64,000 bases of DNA from positions 1-64,000 of the forward strand of contig NZ_NMUL01000040.1 of NCBI RefSeq assembly GCF_002234595.1. The letters are read 5' to 3'. Each line of letters begins with the position of its first letter. The stretch's first letter is position 1. Shown piece by piece: positions 1 through 9,014 of this stretch. The position numbers and the translations under genes were made by a program. The notes under the pieces were generated by a model, which was given only the letters and a program-made list of their open reading frames with translations, ran no database searches and was not told the origin of the DNA. This stretch comes from Amycolatopsis vastitatis. Its GTDB lineage: Bacteria > Actinomycetota > Actinomycetes > Mycobacteriales > Pseudonocardiaceae.

Positions 1-564
1 CTACTTCGTCCGCCAGCCGCGCTGCAGGCGGCCGAAAATCTCCTCCGCCGCGCGTCGCGGATGCTTGTGGCCCACGATCAGGTCCCGCGACGCCAGCGCG
101 AACCTCGCCAAGGCCGCGCAGGCGACGTCGTCGCTCGGCGCGCCGGTCTCCTCGGCGATCGCCCGTGCCAGCGCCGTCTCGTGGCGCATCCACATCCGCC
201 TGCCGTAGTCGCGCAGCGCGGGCGTGCTCTCGGTCAGCCGCAGGAACTCTTCGCCCGGGCCGCCGTCGGAGACGTCCCGCAGGATGTGCTCGCGCAGCGC
301 GTCCACGACCGGTTGCCCCGGCGGCCGCCCGCGCACCGCGCCGGTCAGCGCCGCCTCGATGTCCTTCTCCAGGTCGAACACCAGGGCTTCCTTGCTGGGG
401 AAGTGCTTGAACAGCGTCGTGACCGAGACGTCCGCGGCCTCCGCGACCTCCTTCACCCCGACCTCGTCGTAACCGCGCTCGAGGAACAGCTCGAGGGCGG
501 CGTCGGCCAGCGCCTTCCGGGTCTGCGCCTTCTTGCGCTCGCGGCGTCCGATCACTTCGGTCAT
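1..564 (-). CDS. TetR/AcrR family transcriptional regulator
   Basis: Complete 187-residue regulator. The N-terminal helix-turn-helix spans roughly residues 15-62, with the recognition region VSVTTLFKHFPSKEALV, followed by an all-helical ligand-binding half. The ATG at 564 is chosen because a TATGCT hexamer (576-571) lies only 6 nt upstream, which fits a leaderless transcript; an upstream in-frame start at 657 would run through the promoter. The gene is divergent from an FAD monooxygenase 80 bp away, and a palindrome (592-607) lies between them, so it most likely represses that gene and itself. The inducer is not evident. The family assignment is firm; the target is inferred from layout. Confidence 0.9.
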   Translation of the reverse strand: MTEVIGRRERKKAQTRKALADAALELFLERGYDEVGVKEVAEAADVSVTTLFKHFPSKEALVFDLEKDIEAALTGAVRGRPPGQPVVDALREHILRDVSDGGPGEEFLRLTESTPALRDYGRRMWMRHETALARAIAEETGAPSDDVACAALARFALASRDLIVGHKHPRRAAEEIFGRLQRGWRTK

Positions 565-591
565 GCCCCCAGCATACGCAACGGTGAACTC

Positions 592-607
592 ACTACAAAA
601 GTGTAGT
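592..607. promoter_or_regulatory. Putative TetR operator between tetR and monooxygenase
   Basis: The inverted repeat ACTACA-AAAG-TGTAGT is perfect over 6+6 bp. It overlaps the expected -35 position of the leaderless tetR promoter and lies just upstream of the monooxygenase -10 region (TATGCT, 628-633). A second, looser pairing (AAAAGTG with CACTTTT) follows immediately. The position suits a TetR operator controlling both genes. Confidence 0.5.
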
Positions 608-644
608 CGTTGCACTTTTTGAGTCACTATGCTTTTCTGGCCGC

Positions 645-1739
645 ATGACTTCCTCACGTATCGCGATCGCCGGCGCCGGCCTCGGCGGACTCGCCTGCGC
701 CCGCGTCCTGCAACTCCACGGCCTCGACGTCACCGTCTTCGAACAGGAGCCCTCCGCCGGCGCGCGGCCACAAGGCGGCACGCTCGACATGCACGCCGAC
801 ACCGGTCAGGTCGCCCTCCGCACGGCCGGCCTGTACGAGCGGTTCCGCGAACTCGCCCGCCCCGAAGGCCAGCAGATGCGCGCCCTCGACGCCCGCACCG
901 CCGCCGTCGTCCACGAGATCCCCGCCGAGGACGACGAACTCCGCCCGGAAATCGACCGCGGCCAGCTCCGCGGGATCCTCCTGGACTCGCTCTCCCCCGG
1001 CACCGTCCGCTGGGGACGGCCGGTCGCGGAGGTCACCGCGCCCGGCCGGCTGACCTTCGCCGACGGCACCACCGGGGACTACGACCTGGTCGTCGGCGCG
1101 GACGGCGCGTGGTCACGCGTCCGCCGCGCGCTCACCGGCGTCCCACCCGAGTACAGCGGGGTCACGTTCGTCGAGTTCGGGCTCGACGACGCCGACCGCC
1201 GTCACCCGGCCCTGGCGGCGTTGACCGGCCAGGGAACGACGATGGCGAAGCTCGGCGGCCAAGCGCTCTTCGCGCAGCGAAACAGCAACGGGCACATCCG
1301 CTGCTACGCGATCTTCTACGCCGCCGAGGGGTGGCACGCCGGCCTCGACTTCGCCGACACTGCCGCCGTGCGCGCGAACCTGCTGGAACGCTATGCCGGG
1401 TGGCATCCGGACGTGCTGCGCTTCCTGACCGAAAACGACGGCGGCTTCACGCACCGGCCGCTGTACGTCCTGCCGGTCCCCCACGCCTGGACGCACACGC
1501 CGGGCCTGACCCTGCTCGGCGACGCGGCGCACCTGATGCCGCCGCTGGGGGTCGGCGCGAACCTCGCCCTGCTGGACGGCACGGAACTCGGCACCGCCGT
1601 CGCCACCGCCGCCAGCCTCGGCGAAGCGGTCCGGGAGTACGAGAGCCGCATGCTGCCACGCTCGATCGAGACCGCGAAGGCGTGCGCCGCAGGCCTCGGC
1701 CACCTCCTCGGCGACGACGTCCGCCCCGTCGCCGCGTGA
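645..1739 (+). CDS. FAD-dependent aromatic-ring-type monooxygenase (TetX-like)
   Basis: A 364-residue class A flavoprotein monooxygenase. It shows the N-terminal Rossmann motif GAGLGG (G10-x-G12-x-x-G15), the DG motif GADG around D153, and the ribityl-binding GD motif LLGDAAHLMPPLGVGANLAL around D293. These bind FAD and NAD(P)H in the PHBH/TetX family, whose members hydroxylate phenols, tetracyclines and related compounds. Length matches TetX-type enzymes. The ATG at 645 follows promoter-like sequence without a clear ribosome binding site. It is divergently paired with a TetR regulator, a layout common for inducible detoxification genes. The substrate cannot be read from the sequence. Confidence 0.85.
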   Translation: MTSSRIAIAGAGLGGLACARVLQLHGLDVTVFEQEPSAGARPQGGTLDMHADTGQVALRTAGLYERFRELARPEGQQMRALDARTAAVVHEIPAEDDELRPEIDRGQLRGILLDSLSPGTVRWGRPVAEVTAPGRLTFADGTTGDYDLVVGADGAWSRVRRALTGVPPEYSGVTFVEFGLDDADRRHPALAALTGQGTTMAKLGGQALFAQRNSNGHIRCYAIFYAAEGWHAGLDFADTAAVRANLLERYAGWHPDVLRFLTENDGGFTHRPLYVLPVPHAWTHTPGLTLLGDAAHLMPPLGVGANLALLDGTELGTAVATAASLGEAVREYESRMLPRSIETAKACAAGLGHLLGDDVRPVAA

Positions 1740-1754
1740 CAAACTTCCGCCGAA

Positions 1755-1793
1755 CGACCACACGTGGGTAACCTGATTCCCACGATGTGGTCG
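1755..1793 (+). terminator. Hairpin after the monooxygenase gene
   Basis: The arms CGACCACACGTGGG (1755-1768) and CCCACG-A-TGTGGTCG (1779-1793) pair over 14 bp with one bulged A and a 10-nt loop. It begins 16 nt after the monooxygenase stop and has no strong U-tract, as is common in actinobacteria. The rest of the 291-bp gap up to the next gene (1794-2030) shows no gene; it should hold the histidine kinase promoter. Confidence 0.6.
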
Positions 1794-2030
1794 TCTTGGC
1801 ACACGCTGGGAAACAGCACACCCACTGTTGGTAGCAACCCTCCACGTCCCTCGCCCGGACGGACCAGCCGATTGCGGAATTCGGACGCCACGGCGCGGGC
1901 GGCGGGTGAAACTTACCGTCTTCGTACGCCACCTCGTTAGCATCCGCACATTTCTCGGCGGCTGCGCGTCCCGATCGGGCCCTGAGCACCTCTCACCAAC
2001 AAGTCCACAAGACGAATGGGGTCGCCAGCC

Positions 2031-3230
2031 ATGAGTACAGAGGGACTCTCGATTCCAGGTATCGCGGTCGCCGGTACGGGACCATCCGCCGCCGAGCGCG
2101 TCCGCAAGCGCGGCCTGAGCTTGTTCGGCTCGGTGCCCCGCCCCGCCGTGGTCACGTTCGCCATCGAGGCGGCCGCGGTCATCCTCGCCGTGCTCGACGT
2201 CTGGTTGGTGATCCCCGAGAAGGCCCAGCCGTACTCGATCTACCTGTCCGGCGCCGCCTGCCTCGCGGTGGTGTTCCGCCGGAAGCTCCCGTTCCTCGCC
2301 GTGCTCGTCGCGGTCCCCGGCTTCCTGGCCGGCTGGGCCCAGCTCGCGTCGATGATCACGCTCGGCATGCTCGCCACCCGCCGCCAGCTGCACTGGCAGA
2401 CCTGGGTCGGTGCCGCGCTGGTGTGGATGTGCCGGTTCGTGCAGTGGCCGCTGGAGGACTTCGCCCAGCTCAGCTGGCGCGAACACATCCTCGACGGGAT
2501 CTACGGCGTCCTCGTCGCGGGCATGCCGATCGCGATCGGCCTGCTCATCGGCGCACGGACCGAGGTCGCGAACAAGCTCGCCGAGCTGGCCACGAGCCGC
2601 GACCGCGAGCGCCGCTTCCACGCCGACGCCGTCCGCGCCGAGGAACGCGCGCGGCTGGCCCGCGAAATGCACGACGTCGTCTCGCACCAGATCACGCTGA
2701 TCGCGATGCAGGCCGGCGCGCTGCAGGCCCAGAGCACCGACGACCGGGCGCAGGAGACCGCGCAGGTCATCCGCACGCTGTCGAAGCGGACGCTGGAGGA
2801 GCTGCGTTCGCTGGTCAGCGTGCTGAGGGCCGGTTCGGACGACGACGGCCCGCGCCCCGGCATCAACGAGCTGGACCGGCTGATCCGCACCTCCGAAGTG
2901 CCGGTGCACCTGACGGTGGAGCACCTGCCGGAGGCACTGCCGAACCAGGTCTCCGCGGCGGCCTACCGGACGGTCCAGGAGTGCCTGACGAACGTCCACA
3001 AGCACGCCCCGGGCGCGACGGCGACCATCCGCATCCAGGGTGAGCACGGAGCGCTCAAGATCGAGGTCCGCAACGAGCGGGCCAGCCGTCCGGGAGAGGG
3101 CTTGCCTTCGGGCGGCCACGGGCTGACGGGACTGGCCGAGCGCGCCCGCCTGCTGGGCGGAAGCTTCGAGACATCGGGAACGGAGGACGGCGGCTTCCGC
3201 GTCCGCGCGCGGTATCCGCTGGACCGCTGA
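2031..3230 (+). CDS. NarL-type sensor histidine kinase, no adjacent response regulator
   Basis: A 399-residue membrane kinase. Several hydrophobic segments fill the first ~170 residues. The HisKA_3 dimerisation box follows (LAREMHDVVSHQ, phospho-acceptor near H214), then a HATPase_c domain with the N-box QECLTNVHKHA (near N321) and G-box GGHGLTGLAERARLLGG. ATG 2031 is preferred over ATG 2016 because a GGGG tract lies about 9 nt upstream. Kinases of this family normally sit next to a LuxR-type response regulator, but the next gene here is convergent rbpA, so the partner must be elsewhere. The stimulus is unknown. Confidence 0.88.
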   Translation: MSTEGLSIPGIAVAGTGPSAAERVRKRGLSLFGSVPRPAVVTFAIEAAAVILAVLDVWLVIPEKAQPYSIYLSGAACLAVVFRRKLPFLAVLVAVPGFLAGWAQLASMITLGMLATRRQLHWQTWVGAALVWMCRFVQWPLEDFAQLSWREHILDGIYGVLVAGMPIAIGLLIGARTEVANKLAELATSRDRERRFHADAVRAEERARLAREMHDVVSHQITLIAMQAGALQAQSTDDRAQETAQVIRTLSKRTLEELRSLVSVLRAGSDDDGPRPGINELDRLIRTSEVPVHLTVEHLPEALPNQVSAAAYRTVQECLTNVHKHAPGATATIRIQGEHGALKIEVRNERASRPGEGLPSGGHGLTGLAERARLLGGSFETSGTEDGGFRVRARYPLDR

Positions 3231-3284
3231 CCTCCGGCCCCCGGTTTCCAGCCTACCGGCGGGCACCGACATCTCCGCCGGTCC

Positions 3285-3420
3285 CGTGATCAGAGGGTCG
3301 ACACGCGTGATTGAGGAGTCGACTCACGTGATTGGAGGGTCGACACGATGCCGGGGCCGTGTCGACCCTCCAATCACTCGTGTCGACTGTCCCGTCACGC
3401 GTGTTGACCGTTCGAGCGCG
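3285..3420. repeat. Mirror-symmetric array of 21-bp-period repeats
   Basis: Three direct copies of a 19-nt unit start at 3285, 3306 and 3327 (best copy CGTGATTGGAGGGTCGACA) with exactly 21 nt between starts. They are followed by three inverted copies at 3360, 3381 and 3402, the last degenerate, again at 21-nt pitch. All three pairs share one centre of symmetry, 3352.5. The innermost pair forms a perfect 20-bp stem (3328-3347 with 3358-3377) around a 10-nt loop. The array fills the gap between the convergent ends of the histidine kinase and rbpA. Confidence 0.85.
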
Positions 3421-3422
3421 CG

Positions 3423-3453
3423 AAAAGCCACCCCGGGGTGTCCCGGGGTGGCT
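3423..3453 (-). terminator. Intrinsic terminator of rbpA
   Basis: A perfect 12-bp stem (AGCCACCCCGGG at 3426-3437 with CCCGGGGTGGCT at 3442-3453) encloses the loop GTGT. On the minus strand it is followed by TTTT, so it is oriented to end rbpA transcription, whose stop codon lies 15 nt upstream. Confidence 0.8.
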
Positions 3454-3467
3454 GCCGCTGCGAAAAG

Positions 3468-3812
3468 CTAGAGGATTTCCCGGCGCTTGCGCAGGCGGTC
3501 GAGCGCCTCCGCCAGAATGGCCTCGCCGTCGGCGTCGCTGCGCCGCTCCTTCACGTAGGCCAGGTGAGTCTTGTACGGCTCGGTCCGCGGCGCGGCCGGC
3601 GGGTTCTTTTCGTCCTGCCCGCCCGGGAGCCCGCAGCGGGGGCAGTCCCACTCGTCGGGAATCTCCGCGTCGAGCGCGAACGACGGCCGGGCCTCGTGGC
3701 CGTTGGCACACCAGTAGGAAATACGGCGCCGTGGCGCCGACTCACCCCGTTCCGATTCGCCCGTAGGACCGGCACCCACCCGGGTGCCTCGAATCGCGTT
3801 ACCGCCAACCAT
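3468..3812 (-). CDS. rbpA: RNA polymerase-binding protein RbpA
   Basis: A 114-residue homologue of RbpA, the actinobacterial protein that binds RNA polymerase and primary sigma factors and stabilises open complexes. The N-terminal tail is basic. It is followed by the RbpA core with the zinc-type cysteines of YWCANGHE and DCPRCG, then the sigma-interacting helix LAYVKERRSDADGEAILAEALDRLRKRRE. In canonical RbpA this region contains RTHWDMLxERR, here YKTHLAYVKERR, so the match is clear but divergent. Start ATG 3812 has GAGGA a few bases upstream. It is transcribed away from secG and ends in a strong intrinsic terminator. Confidence 0.88.
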   Translation of the reverse strand: MVGGNAIRGTRVGAGPTGESERGESAPRRRISYWCANGHEARPSFALDAEIPDEWDCPRCGLPGGQDEKNPPAAPRTEPYKTHLAYVKERRSDADGEAILAEALDRLRKRREIL

Positions 3813-3919
3813 GAATCCTCACACCTAGGAATCGGCGGCGCGCCCCCCAATAGGCACGCCGAATCGCTGCGCACCGCCGTCCGGACCCGGTCGCGGCCGG
3901 CGACGGAACGCCGGACGCC

Positions 3920-4150
3920 TCACACCTTGAGCAGCAGACCCAGGCCCACGATGCTGATCAGCCAAACCGCGCCCAGCCCCAGGGTGATCCGGTCGAGGTT
4001 CTTCTCGGCCACGCTCGACCCGGCCAGGCTCGACTGCATCCCGCCGCCGAACAGCGACGACAGGCCACCGCCCCGGCCCCGGTGCAGCAGCACCGCGACC
4101 ACCAGGAAGACGCTGGTGACGATCAACAGGATTTGCAGGAACAGCTTCAT
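3920..4150 (-). CDS. secG: Preprotein translocase subunit SecG
   Basis: A 76-residue membrane protein with two hydrophobic helices (about residues 3-22 and 53-73) flanking the conserved cytoplasmic loop RGRGGGLSSLFGGG typical of SecG. It joins SecY and SecE in the plasma-membrane translocon and assists SecA-driven export. Length is normal for actinobacteria. It lies 127 bp downstream of tpiA in the same direction, the usual gap-pgk-tpiA-secG order, but a large hairpin between the two suggests reduced read-through or a processing point. Confidence 0.95.
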   Translation of the reverse strand: MKLFLQILLIVTSVFLVVAVLLHRGRGGGLSSLFGGGMQSSLAGSSVAEKNLDRITLGLGAVWLISIVGLGLLLKV

Positions 4151-4176
4151 GTCATCCTCTGGGCTCTAGGAGAATG

Positions 4177-4219
4177 CAGGGGTACGGCATGGTCGTTTCC
4201 GACCACCACCGTACCCCTG
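4177..4219 (-). terminator. Large hairpin between tpiA and secG
   Basis: The outer stem CAGGGGTACGG/CCGTACCCCTG (4177-4187 with 4209-4219) and inner stem TGGTCG/CGACCA (4190-4195 with 4200-4205) stack around a TTTC loop. It is a very stable structure in a tandem gap. It may terminate part of the glycolytic transcript or protect a processed end. Confidence 0.6.
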
Positions 4220-4277
4220 GACTCGTCCACTGCTGTGTGACGGACCGGATACACAGGCTACCCGGTCGTGGCCTCGA

Positions 4278-5063
4278 TCAGGGCAGCGGCCCGCCCGCGG
4301 CGAGTGCGCAGAGTTTCGTGAACTCCTCACCGTCGAGGCTCGCTCCGCCGACCAGGGCACCGTCGATGTTGTCGCAAGCCACCAATTCGCTGATGTTCCC
4401 CGACTTCACCGATCCCCCGTAGAGCACCCGGACGGACGAAGCGACCTCGTCGCCGTACTTCTCCTGGAGGGTGGCGCGGATGGCCTTGCAGACCTCTTCC
4501 GCGTCGGCGGACGACGCGACCTTGCCGGTGCCGATCGCCCAGACCGGCTCGTACGCGACCACCACGTCCTTGACCTGCTCGGCCTTGAGACCCTTCAGGC
4601 CCTCGATCAGCTGCGTCGTGGTGTGGTGGATGTGCTCGCCGGCCTCGCGGACCTCGAGCTTCTCCCCGATGCAGAGGATCGGCGTGATGCCGTGCTTGAG
4701 CGCGGCCTTGACCTTCTTGTTGACCAGCTCGTCGGTCTCGGCGTGGTATTCGCGCCGCTCCGAGTGCCCGACGGCGACGAACTTGCAGCCCAGCTTGGCC
4801 AGCATCAGGCCCGAGATGTCACCGGTGTAGGCACCGGAGTCCTGCGGCGCGATGTCCTGCGCGCCGTAGGTGAGCGACAGCTTGTCGCCGTCGACCAGGG
4901 TCTGCACGCTGCGGATGTCGGTGAACGGCGGCAGCACCGCCACGTCGACCTTCGCGTAGTACTTCTCCGGCAGCGCGAAGGCGATCTTCTGCACCAGCGC
5001 GATCGCCTCGAGGTGGTTCTGGTTCATCTTCCAGTTGCCGGCGATGAACGGCTTGCGTGCCAC
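4278..5063 (-). CDS. tpiA: Triosephosphate isomerase
   Basis: A 261-residue TIM-barrel enzyme interconverting dihydroxyacetone phosphate and glyceraldehyde 3-phosphate in cytosolic glycolysis and gluconeogenesis. Catalytic residues are visible: K12 in GNWKMN, H100 in VAVGHSERR, and E172 in AYEPVWAIGTGK (loop 6). The start is GTG at 5063, whose G is shared with the TAG stop of pgk (1-nt overlap, TAGTG), so translation should be coupled. It is the third gene of gap-pgk-tpiA. Confidence 0.97.
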   Translation of the reverse strand: MARKPFIAGNWKMNQNHLEAIALVQKIAFALPEKYYAKVDVAVLPPFTDIRSVQTLVDGDKLSLTYGAQDIAPQDSGAYTGDISGLMLAKLGCKFVAVGHSERREYHAETDELVNKKVKAALKHGITPILCIGEKLEVREAGEHIHHTTTQLIEGLKGLKAEQVKDVVVAYEPVWAIGTGKVASSADAEEVCKAIRATLQEKYGDEVASSVRVLYGGSVKSGNISELVACDNIDGALVGGASLDGEEFTKLCALAAGGPLP

Positions 5064-6292
5064 TAGTTCTTCTCCTCCAGGGCGACCTTTTCCAAGGCGG
5101 AGACGCCCGGCAGTTCCTTGCCTTCGAGGTACTCCAGCGAGGCACCGCCGCCGGTGGAGATGTGCGAGAAGCCGTCTTCGGGCAGGCCCAGCTGCCGCAC
5201 CGCGGCCGCCGAGTCGCCGCCGCCGACCACGGTGAACGCGTCGCTCTTCACGAGCGCCTCCGCGACGGCGCGGGTGCCGCCCGAGAAGGCCTCGAACTCG
5301 AACACGCCCATCGGGCCGTTCCAGAAGACGGTCGCGGCGTCGGCCAGTTTGCCCGCGAACAGCTCACGGGTCTCCGGGCCGATGTCGAGGCCCTCGCGGT
5401 CCGCCGGGATAGCGGTCGCGGCGACGACCTCGTGCTCGGCGTCGGCGGCGAAGCCCGTCGCGGCCAGGACGTCCACCGGCAGCACCAGTTCGACGCCACG
5501 CTTCTCCGCCTCGGCGAGGAAGCCCTTCACCTGGTCGAGCTGGTCGGCCTGCAGCAGCGAGTTGCCGACCTCGTGGCCCTGGGCCTTGAGGAAGGTGTAC
5601 GCCATGCCGCCGCCGATCAGCAGCCGGTCGACCTTGGTCAGCAGGTTCGCGATGACGCCGAGCTTGTCGGACACCTTCGCGCCGCCGAGCACGACCACGT
5701 ACGGCCGCTGGACGTCGTCGGTCAGCTTCTTCAGCACGTCCAGCTCGGCCAGCACCAGGCCACCCGCGTACGCCGGGAGCACCGACGCGACCTCGTAGAC
5801 CGAGGCCTGCTTGCGGTGGACGACGCCGAAGCCGTCGGAGACGAACGCGCCGCCCGGGACGAGCGCGCCCAGCTCGGCGGCCAGCTCGGAGCGGTCCACG
5901 GCGTCCTTGCTGGTCTCGCGCGCGTCGAAACGCACGTTCTCCAGCAGGACGACGCCGCCGTCGGCCAGGCCGCCGGTCAGCGCCTTGGCGGACTCGCCGA
6001 CCAGATCACCGGCCAGCGCGACCTCGGCGCCGAGCAGCTCGGACAGCCGCTTCGCGACCGGCGCGAGGGTGTACTTCGGGTCCGGCTCGCCCTTGGGGCG
6101 GCCGAGGTGCGCGGTGACGACGACCTTGGCACCCGCGTCGGCGAGCTTCTTGATCGTCGGCAGCGCGGCGCGGACCCGGCCGTCGTCGGTGATGCGGTCC
6201 CCGTCGAGCGGGACGTTCAGGTCGCTGCGCACCAGCACGTAGCGGCCCTGAACGCCCTCGCCCAGCAGGTCGTCGAGGTTCTTGACGCTCAT
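5063..6292 (-). CDS. pgk: Phosphoglycerate kinase
   Basis: A 409-residue phosphoglycerate kinase, which transfers phosphate between 1,3-bisphosphoglycerate and ADP. Visible family landmarks are the N-terminal substrate-binding segment VRSDLNVPLDGDRITDDGR, the AHLGRPKG motif, and the C-terminal nucleotide-binding GGGDSAAAV. The ATG at 6292 begins the conserved SVKNLDDL start; longer upstream readings would overlap gap. It starts 5 nt after the gap stop and overlaps tpiA by one base, so it is the middle of the glycolytic operon. Confidence 0.97.
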   Translation of the reverse strand: MSVKNLDDLLGEGVQGRYVLVRSDLNVPLDGDRITDDGRVRAALPTIKKLADAGAKVVVTAHLGRPKGEPDPKYTLAPVAKRLSELLGAEVALAGDLVGESAKALTGGLADGGVVLLENVRFDARETSKDAVDRSELAAELGALVPGGAFVSDGFGVVHRKQASVYEVASVLPAYAGGLVLAELDVLKKLTDDVQRPYVVVLGGAKVSDKLGVIANLLTKVDRLLIGGGMAYTFLKAQGHEVGNSLLQADQLDQVKGFLAEAEKRGVELVLPVDVLAATGFAADAEHEVVAATAIPADREGLDIGPETRELFAGKLADAATVFWNGPMGVFEFEAFSGGTRAVAEALVKSDAFTVVGGGDSAAAVRQLGLPEDGFSHISTGGGASLEYLEGKELPGVSALEKVALEEKN

Positions 6293-6297
6293 CGGGT

Positions 6298-7302
<1,005 letters not shown>

Positions 7303-7760
7303 TGCTGCCACTCCTCTGAGGATCGGCCGGGACCCCCGGCCGTGACTTGCGGGCTCGCGGCCACCCTAGCGTGCGGGCATGCGCGTCCCTGACTGCCCTG
7401 ACGAGACTTCCACCACTTGGCGAACGGGTCAAGAATCGATTAAGAAGCGAGTGCGCCACCGACGGTGTTCCGAGGGTGGACCACGGCGGATCCGCGGGCG
7501 CGGAAGGCCCGGGTGCCGGGACCGGTTCCGGCTGATCACGCCGGGTCCGCTCGCGCGAACGGCGACGACCGCGTCGAGCATCTCGAACGATTCAGTCGAA
7601 TGGGCGCTCCGCGGCCGCGCACGCCCGCGCCGAAGCAGGCTCCTCCCGGCTCCGGAGCGGGCGTGAGGTCGATGACTCGACCGATCCAGCGACACGGCGG
7701 AGGCGGCCCGCGGCGGAAGCTTCACCGCCGGACGGCTGCCCCCACACCACCAGTGCTCCC
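7303..7760. other. 458-bp non-coding stretch upstream of gap
   Basis: No convincing gene is seen; short open frames here lack start signals and family similarity. On the minus strand it carries possible gap promoters (TTGACC/AAGTCT at 7432-7404, and a TAGGGT hexamer at 7368-7363). It also marks the left edge of the accessory stretch that separates gap from whiA. Confidence 0.5.
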
Positions 7761-8942
7761 TCAGCCGGTCAGCTCCCGTTCCAGCGGAGTCCGGAACCGC
7801 GGCGTCGCCCGGATCTCACCGAACCACTCCGCGCACTTCTCCGCCTCCGACGCCACCATCGCGCGAGTCTCCCCGCCCACGTCCTCCAACAGCCTGAAAA
7901 CCACCTCCCCCGAGGCTCGCTGGGCCCAGCCGCCGACCACCCGACCGGAAGCCCAGATCGTCGGGCCGATGTTGCCGCTGCGGTCGAACAGGGCCGCCCG
8001 GTGCGGGCCGAGGAACCAGTCGCGGTCCTGCCAGCCCATCGGCGTCGGGTCCAGGGCCGGCAGGAACGCCACCCACGGCGGTGGCTCCGGCACCGGTGCC
8101 ACGTCGTCCGCCAGCACCACTCCCGGCACGCCGTCGAGGTCGGCCTCCGCCGGGGACAGCGCGGCGAGGGCCTTCTTCGTCTGGCCCGCCGTCCAGCCCG
8201 TCCACCACCTCAGGTCGGACACCGGGGCCGGGCCGTACGCGCGCAGCCACCTCCGGGCCAGCTCCGCCCGGGCCTCGTCCGCGCTCCACGGTGGCAGGCC
8301 GCCCGGGATCCACTCGTCCAGCGGGTGCCAGACGTACTGGGTGCTCAGCCAGCTGCCGCGCGGACGGCCGCGGGCGATCCGGCCGCCCGCCGCCAGCAGG
8401 AACAGCACCCGGCTCGTCACGTTGCCGATCGCCTCGTACGGCTTGCCCGCCGCCATCAGCAGCTGCTGGCGCAGGCGGGGCTCGTCCTCGCTCAGCTGCT
8501 GCGCCGTCGCGGAGCCGCGGGCGCGCAGGGCCGCCTCGACCGACGTCTCGACGTCGGCCAGCCATTTCGCCGGCTCCGGCACGTTCTCCGGGTGCCCCTG
8601 CTGCCCGAGGTGCTGCTCGAGGAGTTTCCGCTGCTTGACCTCGATGTCCGCCGAGCAGCCCGCCTGCACGAGCGCCGCGGTGTTTACGTCCGTCACGAAC
8701 ACCGTGCGCCGCATGCCGAGCAGCCGCAGCAACGTCCGGTCTTCGTAGAGCGCCTGCTCCACCGAAGACACGGCCGGACCGGCCAGCCGGGCGGAAGCGG
8801 ACAGGTGGACGGTGGCCGGGTCGGTGGCGTGCAACGCGACGACCCCGGCGACGGCGTCCGCCACCGAGGCCGCGGGCGCGGCGAGGTGGTGGCGGACGGC
8901 GAGGCGGGCCCGGCGCTGGTCGGCGCTGATCTTCGGAGACAC
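7761..8942 (-). CDS. HTH_42 winged-helix protein (AlkZ/YcaQ-like)
   Basis: A 393-residue member of the winged-helix DNA-binding superfamily (PF06224-type) that includes the DNA glycosylases AlkZ and YcaQ/AlkX. The C-terminal signature is clear: FLPALDPTPMGWQDRDWFLG and GNIGPTIWASGRVVGGW. AlkZ and YcaQ carry Q-x-Q or Q-x-D in the first domain; here the equivalent strand appears to read H38-A-T-D41 (LHATDPATVHLS), so glycosylase activity cannot be assumed. The GTG start at 8942 has a weak AGGA about 9 nt upstream. It is divergent from a LysE exporter with a palindrome between them. Possible roles are repair or self-resistance to DNA alkylation, or regulation. Confidence 0.78.
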   Translation of the reverse strand: MSPKISADQRRARLAVRHHLAAPAASVADAVAGVVALHATDPATVHLSASARLAGPAVSSVEQALYEDRTLLRLLGMRRTVFVTDVNTAALVQAGCSADIEVKQRKLLEQHLGQQGHPENVPEPAKWLADVETSVEAALRARGSATAQQLSEDEPRLRQQLLMAAGKPYEAIGNVTSRVLFLLAAGGRIARGRPRGSWLSTQYVWHPLDEWIPGGLPPWSADEARAELARRWLRAYGPAPVSDLRWWTGWTAGQTKKALAALSPAEADLDGVPGVVLADDVAPVPEPPPWVAFLPALDPTPMGWQDRDWFLGPHRAALFDRSGNIGPTIWASGRVVGGWAQRASGEVVFRLLEDVGGETRAMVASEAEKCAEWFGEIRATPRFRTPLERELTG

Positions 8943-8974
8943 CCGTTTTTCCTACCACCCCGCACCGACAAAAA

Positions 8975-9001
8975 CGCCTGGTCGTCTGGCACGACCAGGC
9001 G
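8975..9001. promoter_or_regulatory. Palindrome upstream of lysE-type gene
   Basis: A perfect 10-bp inverted repeat, CGCCTGGTCG (8975-8984) with CGACCAGGCG (8992-9001), ends 1 nt before the TAGCCT hexamer (9003-9008) of a leaderless promoter. It therefore occupies the -35/spacer region. It looks like an operator, though a hairpin role cannot be excluded. Confidence 0.45.
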
Positions 9002-9002
9002 A

Positions 9003-9008
9003 TAGCCT
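9003..9008 (+). promoter_or_regulatory. Leaderless -10 element of the LysE-type gene
   Basis: TAGCCT lies 6 nt before ATG 9015. In actinobacteria this spacing places the transcript start at or next to the start codon. Confidence 0.5.
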
Positions 9009-9014
9009 CGGGAG

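Noticed and set aside
3285..3420. CRISPR-like repeat array
   Set aside because: Units are contiguous with 2-nt gaps, switch orientation at the centre and have no unique spacers or cas genes.
7429..7725. Small gene in the gap upstream region
   Set aside because: The predicted peptide is arginine/proline-rich low-complexity sequence without a ribosome binding site or recognisable domain.
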